Source: an uncultured Corynebacterium sp. (lineage in GTDB: Bacteria > Actinomycetota > Actinomycetes > Mycobacteriales > Mycobacteriaceae). Taken from it: 64,000 nucleotides of DNA. Location: the NCBI RefSeq assembly GCF_946222305.1, contig NZ_CAMIHZ010000001.1, positions 1 to 64,000 of the forward strand, in the 5' to 3' direction. Under the pieces are notes generated by a model that did no database searches, was not told where the DNA came from, and was given only the letters and a program-made list of their open reading frames with translations. The position numbers and the translations under genes are program-made. Positions 36,065-45,468 of the stretch are shown in pieces (the first letter of the stretch is position 1; each line of letters opens with the position of its first letter).

Positions 36065-36628
36065 CTAGCCCTCCAGCACCTTTTCCACGTGACCGGTCAA
36101 AACAGCCGAGTTGGCGGAGAGGTCTTCAGCGGCAGAGGCTAGAACCGACTTCAGATCGTTGATCTCCTCCTCGTCGAGTAGCGCTCCCTCCACCCCATCG
36201 GAAAGCTCCTTGAGTTGTTCGAGCTTCGGAGTGATGACACCTGCGATAGCCGCAGCTAGGACGGCGGCACGGGCTTGCTCGCCATCGGTTGCGCCATCAT
36301 CACCGGCGGAGGAACCTGAATCAGCTCCTTCGGATGTGCCGTCGCCATCAGCGGGAGCGAGCAGCGTGGCGTCAACACCAGAATCAGCTGCCAGACGTGC
36401 AACCTCTTCCGGCGAACGGCCAGCGACCCCCACGGCGGCCGCGAGCACATCGCGAACGATGGTATCTGCCTGGTCTGCGACGGACTCGGGGTAAGGGGCC
36501 TCCCAGAACTCGCGGTCCTCTTCCCGGAGGTAGCTGCCGGTGGCCATGGAGCGAATGTTCTCGGTGAATTCGGCCAAAGCGTCGGTCGTGCGTTCGGTCA
36601 ATGGAGCTGGAGTAGAGGAGGCGGTCAT
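36065..36628 (-). CDS. Acidic Ala/Glu/Asp-rich protein of unknown function
   Basis: 187-aa soluble protein, strongly acidic, with a predicted helical N-terminal part (TTDALAEFTENIRSMATG), a low-complexity Gly/Ser/Asp linker (about 95-115) and a helical C-terminal half (about 118-187) that may form a coiled coil. No motif or signal peptide is evident and I do not recognise the family. It lies in line between mshC and metH, 53 nt before metH, so it may share their mRNA. Confidence 0.65.
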   Translation of the reverse strand: MTASSTPAPLTERTTDALAEFTENIRSMATGSYLREEDREFWEAPYPESVADQADTIVRDVLAAAVGVAGRSPEEVARLAADSGVDATLLAPADGDGTSEGADSGSSAGDDGATDGEQARAAVLAAAIAGVITPKLEQLKELSDGVEGALLDEEEINDLKSVLASAAEDLSANSAVLTGHVEKVLEG

Positions 36629-36741
36629 GGAGATTCGATCCCTTCTTCAGTGGGCCTTAAGTGGGCGAACTGCTGGCGCTTCGTTCATGCTAACTGCTGT
36701 TTCCGCGCGATGCAGGGCTTCGCGACACCGGGTTTGGTGCC

Positions 36742-38094
36742 TTAGAGATCGATCCCGAAGAGGGTATCGAGGCCATGCTTGATCAAGCTCGGCTGATCGC
36801 CGGCCTCGAGTGCGGCGCGCGGATTGTTGATGGTTGCCTGCGCCCACTGATCGACGGCCTGCAACGCGGCTGGGGAATCGAGATCGTTGGCAATGTGGGT
36901 GCGTACTGCGTCGACGATGCGGGGGTTGTCCGCTTCCCCATCTAGTACTTCTTCGGGCTGCGTTGTGTCGGGTGATGATGCCTCAGCCAGCGACTCTGTC
37001 TCAGGCAGCGCCCCACTGGACTCAACTTGTTGAGACAATGCAGCCAGGGCCTCCCGCCACAGACGCAGGCGGTCTTCCGCAGCTGTCAGCACTTCGTCGG
37101 ACCAATCCCGGTCGGTGCGGTAATGAGAGGCATATACGCCCACACGGATGGCGGAAGGTTCGTGTCCCGCAGCGGTGAGTTTGGATACGAACACGAGATT
37201 GCCCAGCGATTTACTCATCTTCACACCATCAAGGGCAATCATTCCGGTGTGAACGTAGTGGTTCGCCATGCGCTCACAGTCGTGAGCTGCCTCTGCATGG
37301 GCGGCGGAGAACTCGTGGTGCGGGAAGCGCAGGTCACTGCCGCCACCTTGGATAGCGAACTGTGCGCCCAGGCGATTGGTAGCAATGGCGGAACATTCGA
37401 TATGCCAGCCAGGGCGACCAGCACCGAAAGGGGCATCCCACTGTGGTTCGCCTTCGCGATGCGCTCGCCACAGCAGCGCATCCAGCGGATGGCGCTTACC
37501 TGGGCGCTCGGGATCTCCCCCACGTTCGGCAAATAGTTCGGCCATCGTTTCCGCATCGTAGCGGGATTCGTAGCCGAACTGTTCAGTGAAGGTATGGTCC
37601 GCGTAAATATCTGCGTACTCATCGTCCTCGAGCTGGTAGGCCGCCCCGACCTCCAACAGTCGGCCGACCATCTCTACGACCTCATCGACACTTTCGATGG
37701 CGCCGATGTAATCGCGGGGTGGGATAACTTGTAAGGCCTCCATGTCGGAGCGAAAGAGGTCGATTTGGCTTTCGCCGAGGTCGCGCCAGTCCACTCCATC
37801 GCGTTCAGCGCGTTCGAAAAGAGGATCATCCACATCGGTGATGTTCTGCACGTAATGTACGTGGTGACCTGCAGCAACCAAATAGCGGTTTATGAGGTCA
37901 AAGGTCAGATACGTGGCAGCGTGGCCCAAATGTGTGGAATCGTACGGCGTAATCCCGCACACATACATCCCGATTTCCTCCCCTGCTGGGGGGATCGCAA
38001 CCGACCGTATGACGTCATCCGCGGTGTCATACAAGCGAAGCTCCGGGGCATCGCCGGCGAGGACGGGTACTTCTGGTTTAGGCCACGACTGCAT
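36742..38094 (-). CDS. mshC: L-cysteine:1D-myo-inositol 2-amino-2-deoxy-alpha-D-glucopyranoside ligase (mycothiol)
   Basis: ATP-dependent ligase joining cysteine to GlcN-inositol in mycothiol synthesis, evolved from cysteinyl-tRNA synthetase. The class I signatures are THLGHAATY (HIGH, following the Zn-binding Cys in [11 protein letters not shown]) and VKMSKSLGN (KMSKS). [13 protein letters not shown] supplies zinc ligands. At 450 aa it lacks the anticodon-binding domain of CysRS. The residues TQSKPEVPVL-like start point to ATG 38094 ([12 protein letters not shown]), two codons inside the longest frame. It lies 20 nt after uppP. Confidence 0.94.
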   Translation of the reverse strand: MQSWPKPEVPVLAGDAPELRLYDTADDVIRSVAIPPAGEEIGMYVCGITPYDSTHLGHAATYLTFDLINRYLVAAGHHVHYVQNITDVDDPLFERAERDGVDWRDLGESQIDLFRSDMEALQVIPPRDYIGAIESVDEVVEMVGRLLEVGAAYQLEDDEYADIYADHTFTEQFGYESRYDAETMAELFAERGGDPERPGKRHPLDALLWRAHREGEPQWDAPFGAGRPGWHIECSAIATNRLGAQFAIQGGGSDLRFPHHEFSAAHAEAAHDCERMANHYVHTGMIALDGVKMSKSLGNLVFVSKLTAAGHEPSAIRVGVYASHYRTDRDWSDEVLTAAEDRLRLWREALAALSQQVESSGALPETESLAEASSPDTTQPEEVLDGEADNPRIVDAVRTHIANDLDSPAALQAVDQWAQATINNPRAALEAGDQPSLIKHGLDTLFGIDL

Positions 38095-38114
38095 AGTCAA
38101 TGAGTCTACCTATG

Positions 38115-38954
38115 CTAGGTGGCAGCGAGAACACCGGTCGCGAGCAGCCCCATCACCAGCAGACCAACGGGGATACGCCACAGTGCAAACCAACTAAAGG
38201 AGTGGTGGGACACGAAGCGAAGCAGCCAGGCTATCGTGGCATAGCCCACGACGAAAGCAATCGCGGTACCTACCAGCAGTTGCATGCCGCTGGCGGCCTG
38301 TCCGGCTTCCGGGCTAAAAGCATCCGGTAGCGAGAATAAACCGGATGCCAGCACTGCTGGAATCGCGAGGAGGAAAGAAAAGCGGGTAGCGACTTCGCGG
38401 TCCAGGTTCAGGAACAAACCTGCGGAAATCGTGCCACCGGAGCGGGACACACCCGGAATCAGAGCCAAGCACTGCGCTAAGCCCATGATGATCGCATCCT
38501 TCATGGTTAGCCGGTCGAAGGAACGCTCGTGACGGCCGACCTTTTCTGCCAAGATGAACACGAAGGAGAACAGCACCAGCATCGCTGCGGTGATCCACAA
38601 GTTGCGCAAGTTCTCGCGGATAAGGTCCTTAGCTAGGTAACCCAGTAGTGCGACTGGAATGGTGCCAACAATTACCATCCACCCCATGCGGTAATCGAAG
38701 CCTCGGGCTTCCTTGTTAAACAGCCCCTTCAGCCATGCCGAGGCGATATTCCAGATGTCCTTGGCGAAGTAGACCAGCACGGCAGCTTCTGTACCCAGCT
38801 GGATCACTGCCGTGAAGCTTGCACCGGCATCTTCACCCCATAGCAGCTGCGAAACGATACGCAGGTGGCCGGAGGAACTGACCGGGAGGAATTCCGTCAA
38901 ACCCTGTACGAGCGCCAAGACTATAGTCTGCGCCCACGTCATATCCGATGTCAT
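38115..38954 (-). CDS. uppP: Undecaprenyl-diphosphatase
   Basis: BacA/UppP integral membrane phosphatase that recycles undecaprenyl pyrophosphate for wall synthesis and confers bacitracin tolerance. Eight hydrophobic segments with the family motifs [14 protein letters not shown] (near the N-terminus) and [16 protein letters not shown] (about 170-185). ATG at 38954 gives 279 aa; the frame extends to 39008 but the preceding residues are unlike the family. An alternative ATG is at 38942. First gene of the uppP-mshC-unknown-metH series. Confidence 0.93.
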   Translation of the reverse strand: MTSDMTWAQTIVLALVQGLTEFLPVSSSGHLRIVSQLLWGEDAGASFTAVIQLGTEAAVLVYFAKDIWNIASAWLKGLFNKEARGFDYRMGWMVIVGTIPVALLGYLAKDLIRENLRNLWITAAMLVLFSFVFILAEKVGRHERSFDRLTMKDAIIMGLAQCLALIPGVSRSGGTISAGLFLNLDREVATRFSFLLAIPAVLASGLFSLPDAFSPEAGQAASGMQLLVGTAIAFVVGYATIAWLLRFVSHHSFSWFALWRIPVGLLVMGLLATGVLAAT

Positions 38955-39055
38955 GTTGGGAAACCTTACCGTCTCGCCGGCCTCTTCCCCATAGAGTGAA
39001 ACCCCCACTAGCCTACGAAATCACTGTGAGTCCTGCTGGTAGCGTTAGGGACGTG

Positions 39056-40270
39056 ATGAACGATCCAACTACGTCTCGCCGTGCTGTCTCTGCTGTTGCG
39101 CAACCCGTCAGGGGTGGCCTACCCGTGAAACGTGCGGTTGCCGGCTTCGCTGCTGCTTCTCTCCTACTGACGGGATGCTCCACTAACTTTTCGGGCACCC
39201 AGAACGATGACAACAAGCAGGCCGCTGAGCAACCGGTCGCTGGCACCCCTGCCACTCCGGCCCAGTCGCCCAAGGCCGGAACGGATCTTTCTGGCAAGGC
39301 GGTTTCGCTGCCTTTCGGTTCGGATACTCAGATCCTCGACGCCGCCACGGTCTCCATCAAACCCGATCAAGGGCAGGCTTCTAGTGCCATTTTGATCAAG
39401 GGTGCGCTGTACTTGGCGGCGTCGGACAAACTTGAAGAAGCCAAGAAAGTAGAGCTCAACGATAGTTGCGACAACCTCAACACCACCGCCACGGGAGTGG
39501 GAGTGGGCTGTGACGATGAGTACCTAGAGCTGGATGCGAAGGGGGAAACGCTGCGGAAGATTGAGGTGGAGGGACACGTGAAGTCCGGAACGACCACTGC
39601 GGACGGCGACACCGTGATTGGCGTGGATGGGCAGGACAAGATCGGCTTCTACGGTGACGACGGCAAGCGTGCGAGCGATGAGGTCGTAAGCCGTAGCCTG
39701 GATGCTACCGTGCTGGTTCCGGGGCGAGAGAATGGCCCGCGTGTAGCAGTGATCGACCGCGGGCAGACTACGATCAACGATGTGGATCCGGCGAAGCGGG
39801 AATACAAGGCCTCTCTGCGCATCGGTCAAGGTGTCGGTGAAGTAGCAGCCAGCACAGGCGATGACGCCGTGGTGGTTGCCAGCGACAACCGTCAAGACCA
39901 GGTGATGCTGTACACGATGGATGATGTTGTGCGCTTGCATCAGACCGCACCGACTGGCAAGTCTCCGTGGGGTGTGGCATGGGATGCTCAGCGCAAGGTC
40001 GCCCTGGTTAGTACCACTGCAGACAACACGTTGACGGCCTACGATGTCGCCACCGGAACGCCGATGAAGGTGGGAAGTTGGAAGACCATTGCGGATGTCC
40101 GCCACGTGCTGGTGCAACCGGATGGATCGGTACTGGTGGTCGGCAAGAATAACCAGGCCCAACTGATCGCTGCCAACGAAGTGGAAAAATCCATTAGCGA
40201 GGGCAAAAGCGCTGGCCCAAGCAAGGACGAAGAATTCCCCGTAGAGCTGAAGGGCTCAGAAAACAAATAA
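39056..40270 (+). CDS. Lipoprotein with beta-propeller-like repeats
   Basis: Exported lipoprotein with lipobox LLLTGC; the Cys is encoded at about 39176-39178. The mature protein begins with a low-complexity Gln/Ala/Pro linker and then carries YVTN/YncE-like short repeats (for example VVASDNRQDQVMLYTMDD and VALVSTTADNTLTAYDVATG), typical of a seven-bladed propeller. ATG at 39056 has AGGG close upstream; GTG at 39125 (AGGGG upstream) would give an 18-residue signal of more usual length, MKRAVAGFAAASLLLTGC. Function unknown. 18 nt upstream of pyrD. Confidence 0.8.
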   Translation: MNDPTTSRRAVSAVAQPVRGGLPVKRAVAGFAAASLLLTGCSTNFSGTQNDDNKQAAEQPVAGTPATPAQSPKAGTDLSGKAVSLPFGSDTQILDAATVSIKPDQGQASSAILIKGALYLAASDKLEEAKKVELNDSCDNLNTTATGVGVGCDDEYLELDAKGETLRKIEVEGHVKSGTTTADGDTVIGVDGQDKIGFYGDDGKRASDEVVSRSLDATVLVPGRENGPRVAVIDRGQTTINDVDPAKREYKASLRIGQGVGEVAASTGDDAVVVASDNRQDQVMLYTMDDVVRLHQTAPTGKSPWGVAWDAQRKVALVSTTADNTLTAYDVATGTPMKVGSWKTIADVRHVLVQPDGSVLVVGKNNQAQLIAANEVEKSISEGKSAGPSKDEEFPVELKGSENK

Positions 40271-40288
40271 ACCGTAAAGGATTTTCAC

Positions 40289-41410
40289 GTGAGTACAGAT
40301 CATCCAAGTTTGTTCCGCTCTGTAAGGGGTATCGCCTACAAGCAAGCCGTGAAGGCAATGTTCCGCATTCCCCCGGAGCGGATTCACGGCCAGATGACTG
40401 CTGCATTGGAGAAGATTAGCGCCTCCTCAACCGCGCTTCGAGCTCTGGAGAAGGCATGGGTGGTGAATGATACCCGGTTGGCGCAGAATATCGCTGGGAT
40501 CGATTTCCCCCGTCCTCTCGGCCTCGCAGCGGGTTTCGATAAGGATGCACGGGAGGTCAACGTGTGGGGAGCAATCGGGTTCGGGTCCGCCGAAGTTGGG
40601 ACGGTGACGCACCTTGCCCAGCCCGGAAACCCGGTTCCGCGCTTGTTCCGTTTGCCGGAAGATCGGGCGTTACTGAATCGGATGGGCTTTAACAACGAGT
40701 CTGCTCGAGCCGCCGCACTGCGCTTGCAGAGTCACCGCTCTACTGTGCCCGTTGGTGTGAACTTGGGTAAGTCCAAGCTGACGGAACCGGAAAAGGCGGA
40801 TAACGATTACCGCCAGTCCGCCCGCGTGGTGGATTCCGTGGCGGATTACTTGGTGATTAATGTCTCTAGCCCGAACACTCCGGGGCTGCGCGACTTGCAA
40901 GCTGTGGAGTCGCTGCGTCCCATCATCGCTGCGGTGCAGGAGGAAAGTTCACTGCCGCTGTTTGTGAAAATCGCCCCTGATCTGAGCGATGAGGATATCG
41001 ACGCGGTGGTGGACCTTGCGATGGAAACCGAGTTGACGGGCCTTATTGCGACGAACACGACGATCTCGCGGGAGAACCTTAAAACGGATGTCGCCTATGT
41101 GCGGTCTTTGGGCGCGGGCGGGATCTCCGGTGCGCCGGTGGCGGCGCGCTCGCTCGAGGTATTGCACCGCATTCACGCACGCGCTCAGGGCAAGTTAGTG
41201 CTGGTGAGCGTGGGTGGCATCGAAACTCCGCAGCAGGCGTGGGAACGTATAGGCGCGGGTGCGCATCTGCTGCAGGGCTACACGGCCCTGATTTACGGTG
41301 GCCCCGATTGGATTCGCGATATCCACAAAGGTATCGCCGACCAGCTGACTCGGCACGGAGTAAAGACCCTCGCCGATGCGGTCGGCAAGGGTCTTCCGTG
41401 GGTCGACTAA
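40289..41410 (+). CDS. pyrD: Dihydroorotate dehydrogenase (quinone), class 2
   Basis: Membrane-associated flavoenzyme of pyrimidine synthesis. The 373-aa sequence has the class 2 N-terminal helical membrane-contact region (about 1-45), the TIM barrel beginning PRPLGLAAGFDKDAREV, catalytic Ser in NVSSPNTPGLRDLQ, and the FMN phosphate site LVSVGGIETPQQAWERIGAGA. GTG at 40289 has AAAGGA 7 nt upstream. Probably co-transcribed with the lipoprotein gene. Confidence 0.94.
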   Translation: MSTDHPSLFRSVRGIAYKQAVKAMFRIPPERIHGQMTAALEKISASSTALRALEKAWVVNDTRLAQNIAGIDFPRPLGLAAGFDKDAREVNVWGAIGFGSAEVGTVTHLAQPGNPVPRLFRLPEDRALLNRMGFNNESARAAALRLQSHRSTVPVGVNLGKSKLTEPEKADNDYRQSARVVDSVADYLVINVSSPNTPGLRDLQAVESLRPIIAAVQEESSLPLFVKIAPDLSDEDIDAVVDLAMETELTGLIATNTTISRENLKTDVAYVRSLGAGGISGAPVAARSLEVLHRIHARAQGKLVLVSVGGIETPQQAWERIGAGAHLLQGYTALIYGGPDWIRDIHKGIADQLTRHGVKTLADAVGKGLPWVD

Positions 41411-41464
41411 GCGATCATTCCGGCGCGGGTCGACCTAGAAGGGATCAACCGCGCCCAATCTGAT

Positions 41465-42031
41465 CTAGTTTTCGGCCCAACCCCAGTACAGGCCACGAGC
41501 AATTGCCTTGAAGTTCAAGTTGAACCCCAGAACCGTTGCTGGCTGGCGATCGTCAATCTCTAGCTCCTCACCTACGGCATGCACGGCGAAGATGTAGCGG
41601 TGTGGGCCGTGGCCCTCTGGTGGCTGCGCACCGTAGTAGCCCCATGAGCGACTATCGCCCCGTAGCGCGGAAGCACCCTTAGGAAGGCCGGTCAGGCCTT
41701 CGTCACCGGCGCCCAGCTTCAGCTCGGTCACCTCCGCTGGAATGTTAAAGACTGCCCAGTGCCAGAAACCACTAGCGGTTGGAGCATCAGGATCGAAGCA
41801 CGTTACTGCATAAGTCTTGGTGCCCTCCGGGCCCTTTTCCCACGACAACTGTGGCGAAATGGAAGCAGGCGCCTGCTGATCTTCCGGAAGCTCGTCACCG
41901 TCGTTGAAGGTGGAGCTGGTTACCTTCAGCGGTGGCAAGTCTGCCAATGGAGCATAAGGATCGGGTCCTGGGAAGCGATCGTCCAGGTAAGTGGGCTGGT
42001 GATTGTTGTTTTCAGCAGTCATGGTGGCCAT
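41465..42031 (-). CDS. YbhB/YbcL-type phosphatidylethanolamine-binding protein (PEBP)
   Basis: Raf-kinase-inhibitor-like PEBP fold, 188 aa. The ligand pocket is recognisable in CFDPDAPTASGFWHWAVFNIP (Asp-Pro-Asp-Ala-Pro and the His) and YYGAQPPEGHGPHRYIFAVHAV. The role in bacteria is unclear. ATG 42031 (or 42022) is chosen because the upstream in-frame part to 42157 does not resemble the family. Divergent from tRNA-Leu. Confidence 0.87.
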   Translation of the reverse strand: MATMTAENNNHQPTYLDDRFPGPDPYAPLADLPPLKVTSSTFNDGDELPEDQQAPASISPQLSWEKGPEGTKTYAVTCFDPDAPTASGFWHWAVFNIPAEVTELKLGAGDEGLTGLPKGASALRGDSRSWGYYGAQPPEGHGPHRYIFAVHAVGEELEIDDRQPATVLGFNLNFKAIARGLYWGWAEN

Positions 42032-42184
42032 CGTAGAGGAAGCAGTGGCTCTTCCGCAGAAACAATATATAACTACATAGGTGACCCTTACGGGGTGCGG
42101 TTCAACCAGCCGGTTTGTGTAAATGGCATCGGTGGCATTAGAGTTACGGGAGTCCAACCGGTGTTACCGGTTGTCGCAATCCTT

Positions 42185-42273
42185 GTCCGGGTGGCGGAAT
42201 GGCAGACGCGCTAGCTTGAGGTGCTAGTGTCCTATTAACGGACGTGGGGGTTCAAGTCCCCCTCCGGACACCA
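42185..42273 (+). tRNA. tRNA-Leu (anticodon GAG)
   Basis: Acceptor arm GTCCGGG (42185-42191) pairs with TCCGGAC near the end, followed by A and an encoded CCA (42271-42273). The anticodon stem CTAGC/GCTAG closes a loop TTGAGGT, giving anticodon GAG. A long class II variable arm (GTCC...GGAC) and the T-arm loop TTCAAGT confirm leucine identity. A perfect 8-bp inverted repeat CAACCGGT/ACCGGTTG (42155-42173) lies 11 nt upstream. Confidence 0.95.
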
Positions 42274-42283
42274 AGTCTTATTC

Positions 42284-42321
42284 AGCGGCTGACTTCCTTA
42301 TTGGAAGTCAAGTCGCTTTTT
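42284..42321 (+). terminator. Terminator of tRNA-Leu
   Basis: GACTTCC (42291-42297) pairs with GGAAGTC (42303-42309) around TTATT; AGCG and CGCT extend the stem across internal mismatches. It is followed by TTTTTCTTTG. Confidence 0.75.
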
Positions 42322-42346
42322 CTTTGTTTTGAGGTGGTGAAGGCTC

Positions 42347-43120
42347 GTGGGTTCGTTGCAGCCTCGTATGCACTCTCCCAATGATTCTTTTTCCGACGCC
42401 ACCTCGGGCCGTTCGAAACGCGCTTTCTGCAGGCTGTGGGACACGTGGGTCGGTTGGTCCTGGGCTGCCCGCATAGCCAGTATTGCCGTGCCCTTGGTGC
42501 TTGTCGCGGTGGTGGTGTGGGTGCCGATTCCCGCAGTCGAAGACACGCGGCAGTGGGTGAGGTCTACCGGAGCGTGGGGTCCCCTCACCTACCTCGTCCT
42601 CATGATCGGATTCACACAACTGCCACTGCCGCGCACGGTGTGGACCATCACTGCCGGTGTGGTGTTCGGTTCGTGGCTAGGTTCTGTGTTGGCGCTGGTC
42701 GGGTTGTCGATGTCAGCGCTCATTTCCCTTCTGCTTGTGCGATGGCTGGGCAAGGGTTTCATCGCGCGTTCGACAGCGGGTGACGGCCGGTTAGCCATAT
42801 TGCAAAGCGTGGTAGCAGAACGTGGGTGGGTAGCGGTGCTTGGTCTGCGGATGGTGCCGGCTGTACCGTTTTCTATCCTTAACTACGCCTGCGCACTATC
42901 TACACTGCGGCTGCTTCCCTTCTTGATGGCTACCATTGTGGGCTCAGCGCCGAACACTATCGCGACGGTCATCGCCAGTTCAGCATTGGCTACGGGCCAA
43001 AGCCCGCTGGTGCTGCTCATCAGTGTGGCCGTGGTGATTCTGGGGTTCGCCATTTCCGCGCGCGAGTTCATTCGATGGCGGGGATTGTTGAATAGCACGA
43101 ATAGCCGTCAAGTAGATTAG
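42347..43120 (+). CDS. TVP38/TMEM64 family (VTT domain) membrane protein
   Basis: 257-aa DedA-like membrane protein of the VTT/SNARE-associated group, a family linked to lipid scrambling or membrane homeostasis. Helices lie near 38-58, 73-93, 100-135, 178-200 and 222-245. The core motif appears as TVWTITAGVVFGSWLGSVLALVG and LGLRMVPAVPFSILNYACA. GTG start at 42347 with GAGGTGG upstream; an ATG seven codons on is also possible. Separated by 5 nt from the next gene. Confidence 0.83.
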   Translation: MGSLQPRMHSPNDSFSDATSGRSKRAFCRLWDTWVGWSWAARIASIAVPLVLVAVVVWVPIPAVEDTRQWVRSTGAWGPLTYLVLMIGFTQLPLPRTVWTITAGVVFGSWLGSVLALVGLSMSALISLLLVRWLGKGFIARSTAGDGRLAILQSVVAERGWVAVLGLRMVPAVPFSILNYACALSTLRLLPFLMATIVGSAPNTIATVIASSALATGQSPLVLLISVAVVILGFAISAREFIRWRGLLNSTNSRQVD

Positions 43121-43125
43121 GAAAT

Positions 43126-43755
43126 ATGTTCGCGATTCACGCTTCTTACCGTGGCAAAATGAGGCGCCGCGGCGCCTACGTGCGCGAGGTGGTGGACGCT
43201 TTCGCCCAGTCCCCTGTTGTGAGGTCTGTAGAGCAGAAAGCCGTTGAGGATTTTGTCGTAGTGACCGATGGACCAGATGAAACCGGCGGCGTGGTGTTGA
43301 GCCTCATCCAGGGTGGGGACTTCGCCATTGGAATCGGAACGGTGACGGGTGGAGCGACGGCGTCGGAAGAAGATGCCGAAGGATTAGAGAAAGAAGTAGT
43401 TGCGGCAGCTGGGCGAGCCGTGGCCCGCAATCAGAAGGCGACGACGGTGACTGTTCGCATTGAACGTCCTGGCCCGGGCGGGGTTTTGGCACCCGGTGCG
43501 GCAGCGATGATCGGCGAGGATATTTCGGCAGCCTTTACGCTATTGGCCTATGTACTCGCCCGCCGTACCGAGGAAGGCCGTGAAGCCACCGCGCTGTTGC
43601 GTGCGGGGCATCTGCAGAGCGAGGCGGCCGCCATCCTCGGGATCAGCAAACAGGCTATGAGTCAGCGCCTGACTGCTGCGGGCTGGCAGGCGGAGCAGTC
43701 GGGGTGGAATCTGGCTGTTCATATGCTGGCTCGGGTTGATGAGCTAAAGGATTAA
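43126..43755 (+). CDS. Helix-turn-helix protein of unknown regulon
   Basis: 209-aa protein, a mixed N-terminal domain (about 1-125) and a C-terminal HTH (EAAAILGISKQAMSQRLTAAGW, about 165-187) typical of DNA-binding regulators. Annotators often call such proteins MarR-like, but the N-terminal part does not fit that family. It follows the TVP38 gene by 5 nt. Its last 101 nt, including part of the HTH codons, lie antisense to the 3' end of the SPFH gene. Confidence 0.7.
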   Translation: MFAIHASYRGKMRRRGAYVREVVDAFAQSPVVRSVEQKAVEDFVVVTDGPDETGGVVLSLIQGGDFAIGIGTVTGGATASEEDAEGLEKEVVAAAGRAVARNQKATTVTVRIERPGPGGVLAPGAAAMIGEDISAAFTLLAYVLARRTEEGREATALLRAGHLQSEAAAILGISKQAMSQRLTAAGWQAEQSGWNLAVHMLARVDELKD

Positions 43756-44875
43756 TCTGCGCTGAATTTAACTCTTCAACATCGATTGGCTTTTTTGCCT
43801 GCGCATTAGCCGCCGCGACTGCTTCCCTAATTTCTGGGGCAGACTCAGTGGAGAACCAGTCTTCGGTCGAATCGGTCTGGGAATGCTCGCGGTCCTCATC
43901 CGAAACCGGTGCGGGCTCGTAACGGAATACACCGTCGTCCTCCTGCTTGCCCAGTGCCTTGGCGAATTGCTCGAGCGAATCACCGAACTGCATGGGTACC
44001 AACCACGTCTTGTTGGCATCCCCGCGAGCCATTTCCGGCAGCTTCTCGAGGTACTGGTATGCCAGCACCTCGGGCGTAACTCGCGCCGATTTGATGGCTG
44101 CGTTGACCTTTTGGATTGCACGAGCCTCACCCTGCGCCTTGAGGTAGCGGGCCGCACGGTCACCTTCGGCGCGCAGAATCTTTGCCTGGCGCTCTGCTTC
44201 CGCAGCCAAAATGTTGGCATGCTTCTCACCTTCAGCCGCAAGAATCCGCGCTTGCTTTTCACCCTCGGCGGTTTTCACGGACGATTCCCGGCGCCCCTCG
44301 GCCTGCAGGATCATGGCGCGCTTTTCCCGATCCGCCTTCATTTGCATCTCCATGGACTGCTGAATGGATGGCGGTGGATCGATGGCCTTCAGTTCCACGC
44401 GGGCGATCCGCAGGCCCCAGCGCGTGGTAGCCGCATCGAGTTCACCACGTAGCCGGCGGTTAATTACTTCGCGCGAGGTCAGGGTTTCTTCCAGTGTCAT
44501 GCCACCAACGACATCGCGCAGGGTCGCAGTGGAAATTTGCTCCACACCGACGATGTAGTTATTGACACCGTAGATGGCCATGGCGGCGTCATTAATCTGG
44601 AAAGTGACGACGGTATCGATCGCGACCGTCAGGTTATCCTGCGTGATAACGGCTTGGGGTGGGAAGGAAACCACCTGCTCGCGGGTATCGACGCGGGCGC
44701 GGATCTTGTCTACGAACGGGACGAGGAAAGTCAGTCCCCCGCTCACCGTTCGGGTATAGGTACCGAGTCTTTCGATGATCGCGGCCTCACCCTGTGGGAT
44801 GAGGGCGATGGACTTGATCACCAGGACTAGGACCAAAATTAACAGGACGATGATGAAAATGCCTGACGGCGTCAT
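43655..44875 (-). CDS. SPFH/Band 7 (stomatin-prohibitin) membrane protein
   Basis: 406-aa slipin/QmcA-type protein anchored by one N-terminal helix (GIFIIVLLILVLVLVIKSIALIP). The SPFH domain spans about residues 25-190 (LGTYTRTVSGGLTFLVPFVDKIRARVDTRE). A long charged Ala/Glu/Arg coiled coil follows (about 185-260, repeats of ILAAEGEKHA type), with a Pro/Gln-rich tail. Family members scaffold lipid microdomains with an NfeD partner, which is encoded 3 nt upstream. The last roughly 33 residues are encoded antisense to the convergent HTH gene. Confidence 0.9.
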   Translation of the reverse strand: MTPSGIFIIVLLILVLVLVIKSIALIPQGEAAIIERLGTYTRTVSGGLTFLVPFVDKIRARVDTREQVVSFPPQAVITQDNLTVAIDTVVTFQINDAAMAIYGVNNYIVGVEQISTATLRDVVGGMTLEETLTSREVINRRLRGELDAATTRWGLRIARVELKAIDPPPSIQQSMEMQMKADREKRAMILQAEGRRESSVKTAEGEKQARILAAEGEKHANILAAEAERQAKILRAEGDRAARYLKAQGEARAIQKVNAAIKSARVTPEVLAYQYLEKLPEMARGDANKTWLVPMQFGDSLEQFAKALGKQEDDGVFRYEPAPVSDEDREHSQTDSTEDWFSTESAPEIREAVAAANAQAKKPIDVEELNSAQINPLAHQPEPAYEQPDSTPTAPPASPQQSGADS

Positions 44876-44878
44876 GAG

Positions 44879-45349
44879 TTACGGGCCTTTCCAAACGACG
44901 GCTGTGGTGCCGTCAATTTCTAGGACATCGACTTCTTCGCCAGCGACGAAACCTTCACCGGGGTGAGCCGCGCGGGCCGACCACAATTCACCGTCAAGGC
45001 GAATCATCCCGCCACTGCCGGCGTTTCCGGGAAGATCTTCTACCACGGTGGCCTTCTTGCCTGCGAGGCTGCGGTAGTCGAAGCGATGAGTCTCTTGGGT
45101 CCGCAGCATCCTCTTCCGCAAAAATGGGCGGACAAGAAGCAGGGTGAGCAAGGACGTGATCGCAAAGACGGCGACTTCAGCCCAGATGGGGATGCCTATG
45201 GTGGCTGCTCCCGCGGTGATGAGCGCCGCGGTGGCCAACATGAGCAACGAAAAATCCATCGTCGCGAACTCTGCCAGGGCAAGTATCCCGGCTCCAATTA
45301 ACCAAATGATGGGACCCATATCCCCGATCATAAGGAACCCACCCGACAT
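44879..45349 (-). CDS. NfeD-like membrane protein
   Basis: 156-aa short NfeD homolog. Helices lie at about 14-30, 33-50 and 53-75, then a soluble OB-fold domain (about 92-156, SLAGKKATVVEDL...GELWSARA...EVDVLEIDGTTAVV). Short NfeD proteins partner with SPFH/slipin proteins, consistent with the 3-nt gap. ATG at 45349; ATG at 45331 is an alternative with a GGTGGG upstream. Confidence 0.88.
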   Translation of the reverse strand: MSGGFLMIGDMGPIIWLIGAGILALAEFATMDFSLLMLATAALITAGAATIGIPIWAEVAVFAITSLLTLLLVRPFLRKRMLRTQETHRFDYRSLAGKKATVVEDLPGNAGSGGMIRLDGELWSARAAHPGEGFVAGEEVDVLEIDGTTAVVWKGP

Positions 45350-45375
45350 CCGTGCCCCAATGCTAGTGAGATTGG

Positions 45376-45407
45376 CCCCGCCCGGGCGGAATTGATTCGG
45401 GGCGGGG
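45376..45407 (-). terminator. GC-rich hairpin after the DUF3097 gene
   Basis: CCCCGCCC (45376-45383) and GGGCGGGG (45400-45407) form an 8-bp stem with no T-run. It lies between the DUF3097 stop and the NfeD start, so it may separate two minus-strand units. Confidence 0.45.
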
Positions 45408-45468
45408 TACTCCCCGATTGTCGTTGGCGACGACGGCTACTCCTCGACCGTGGAATCTGGAGAGCGCT

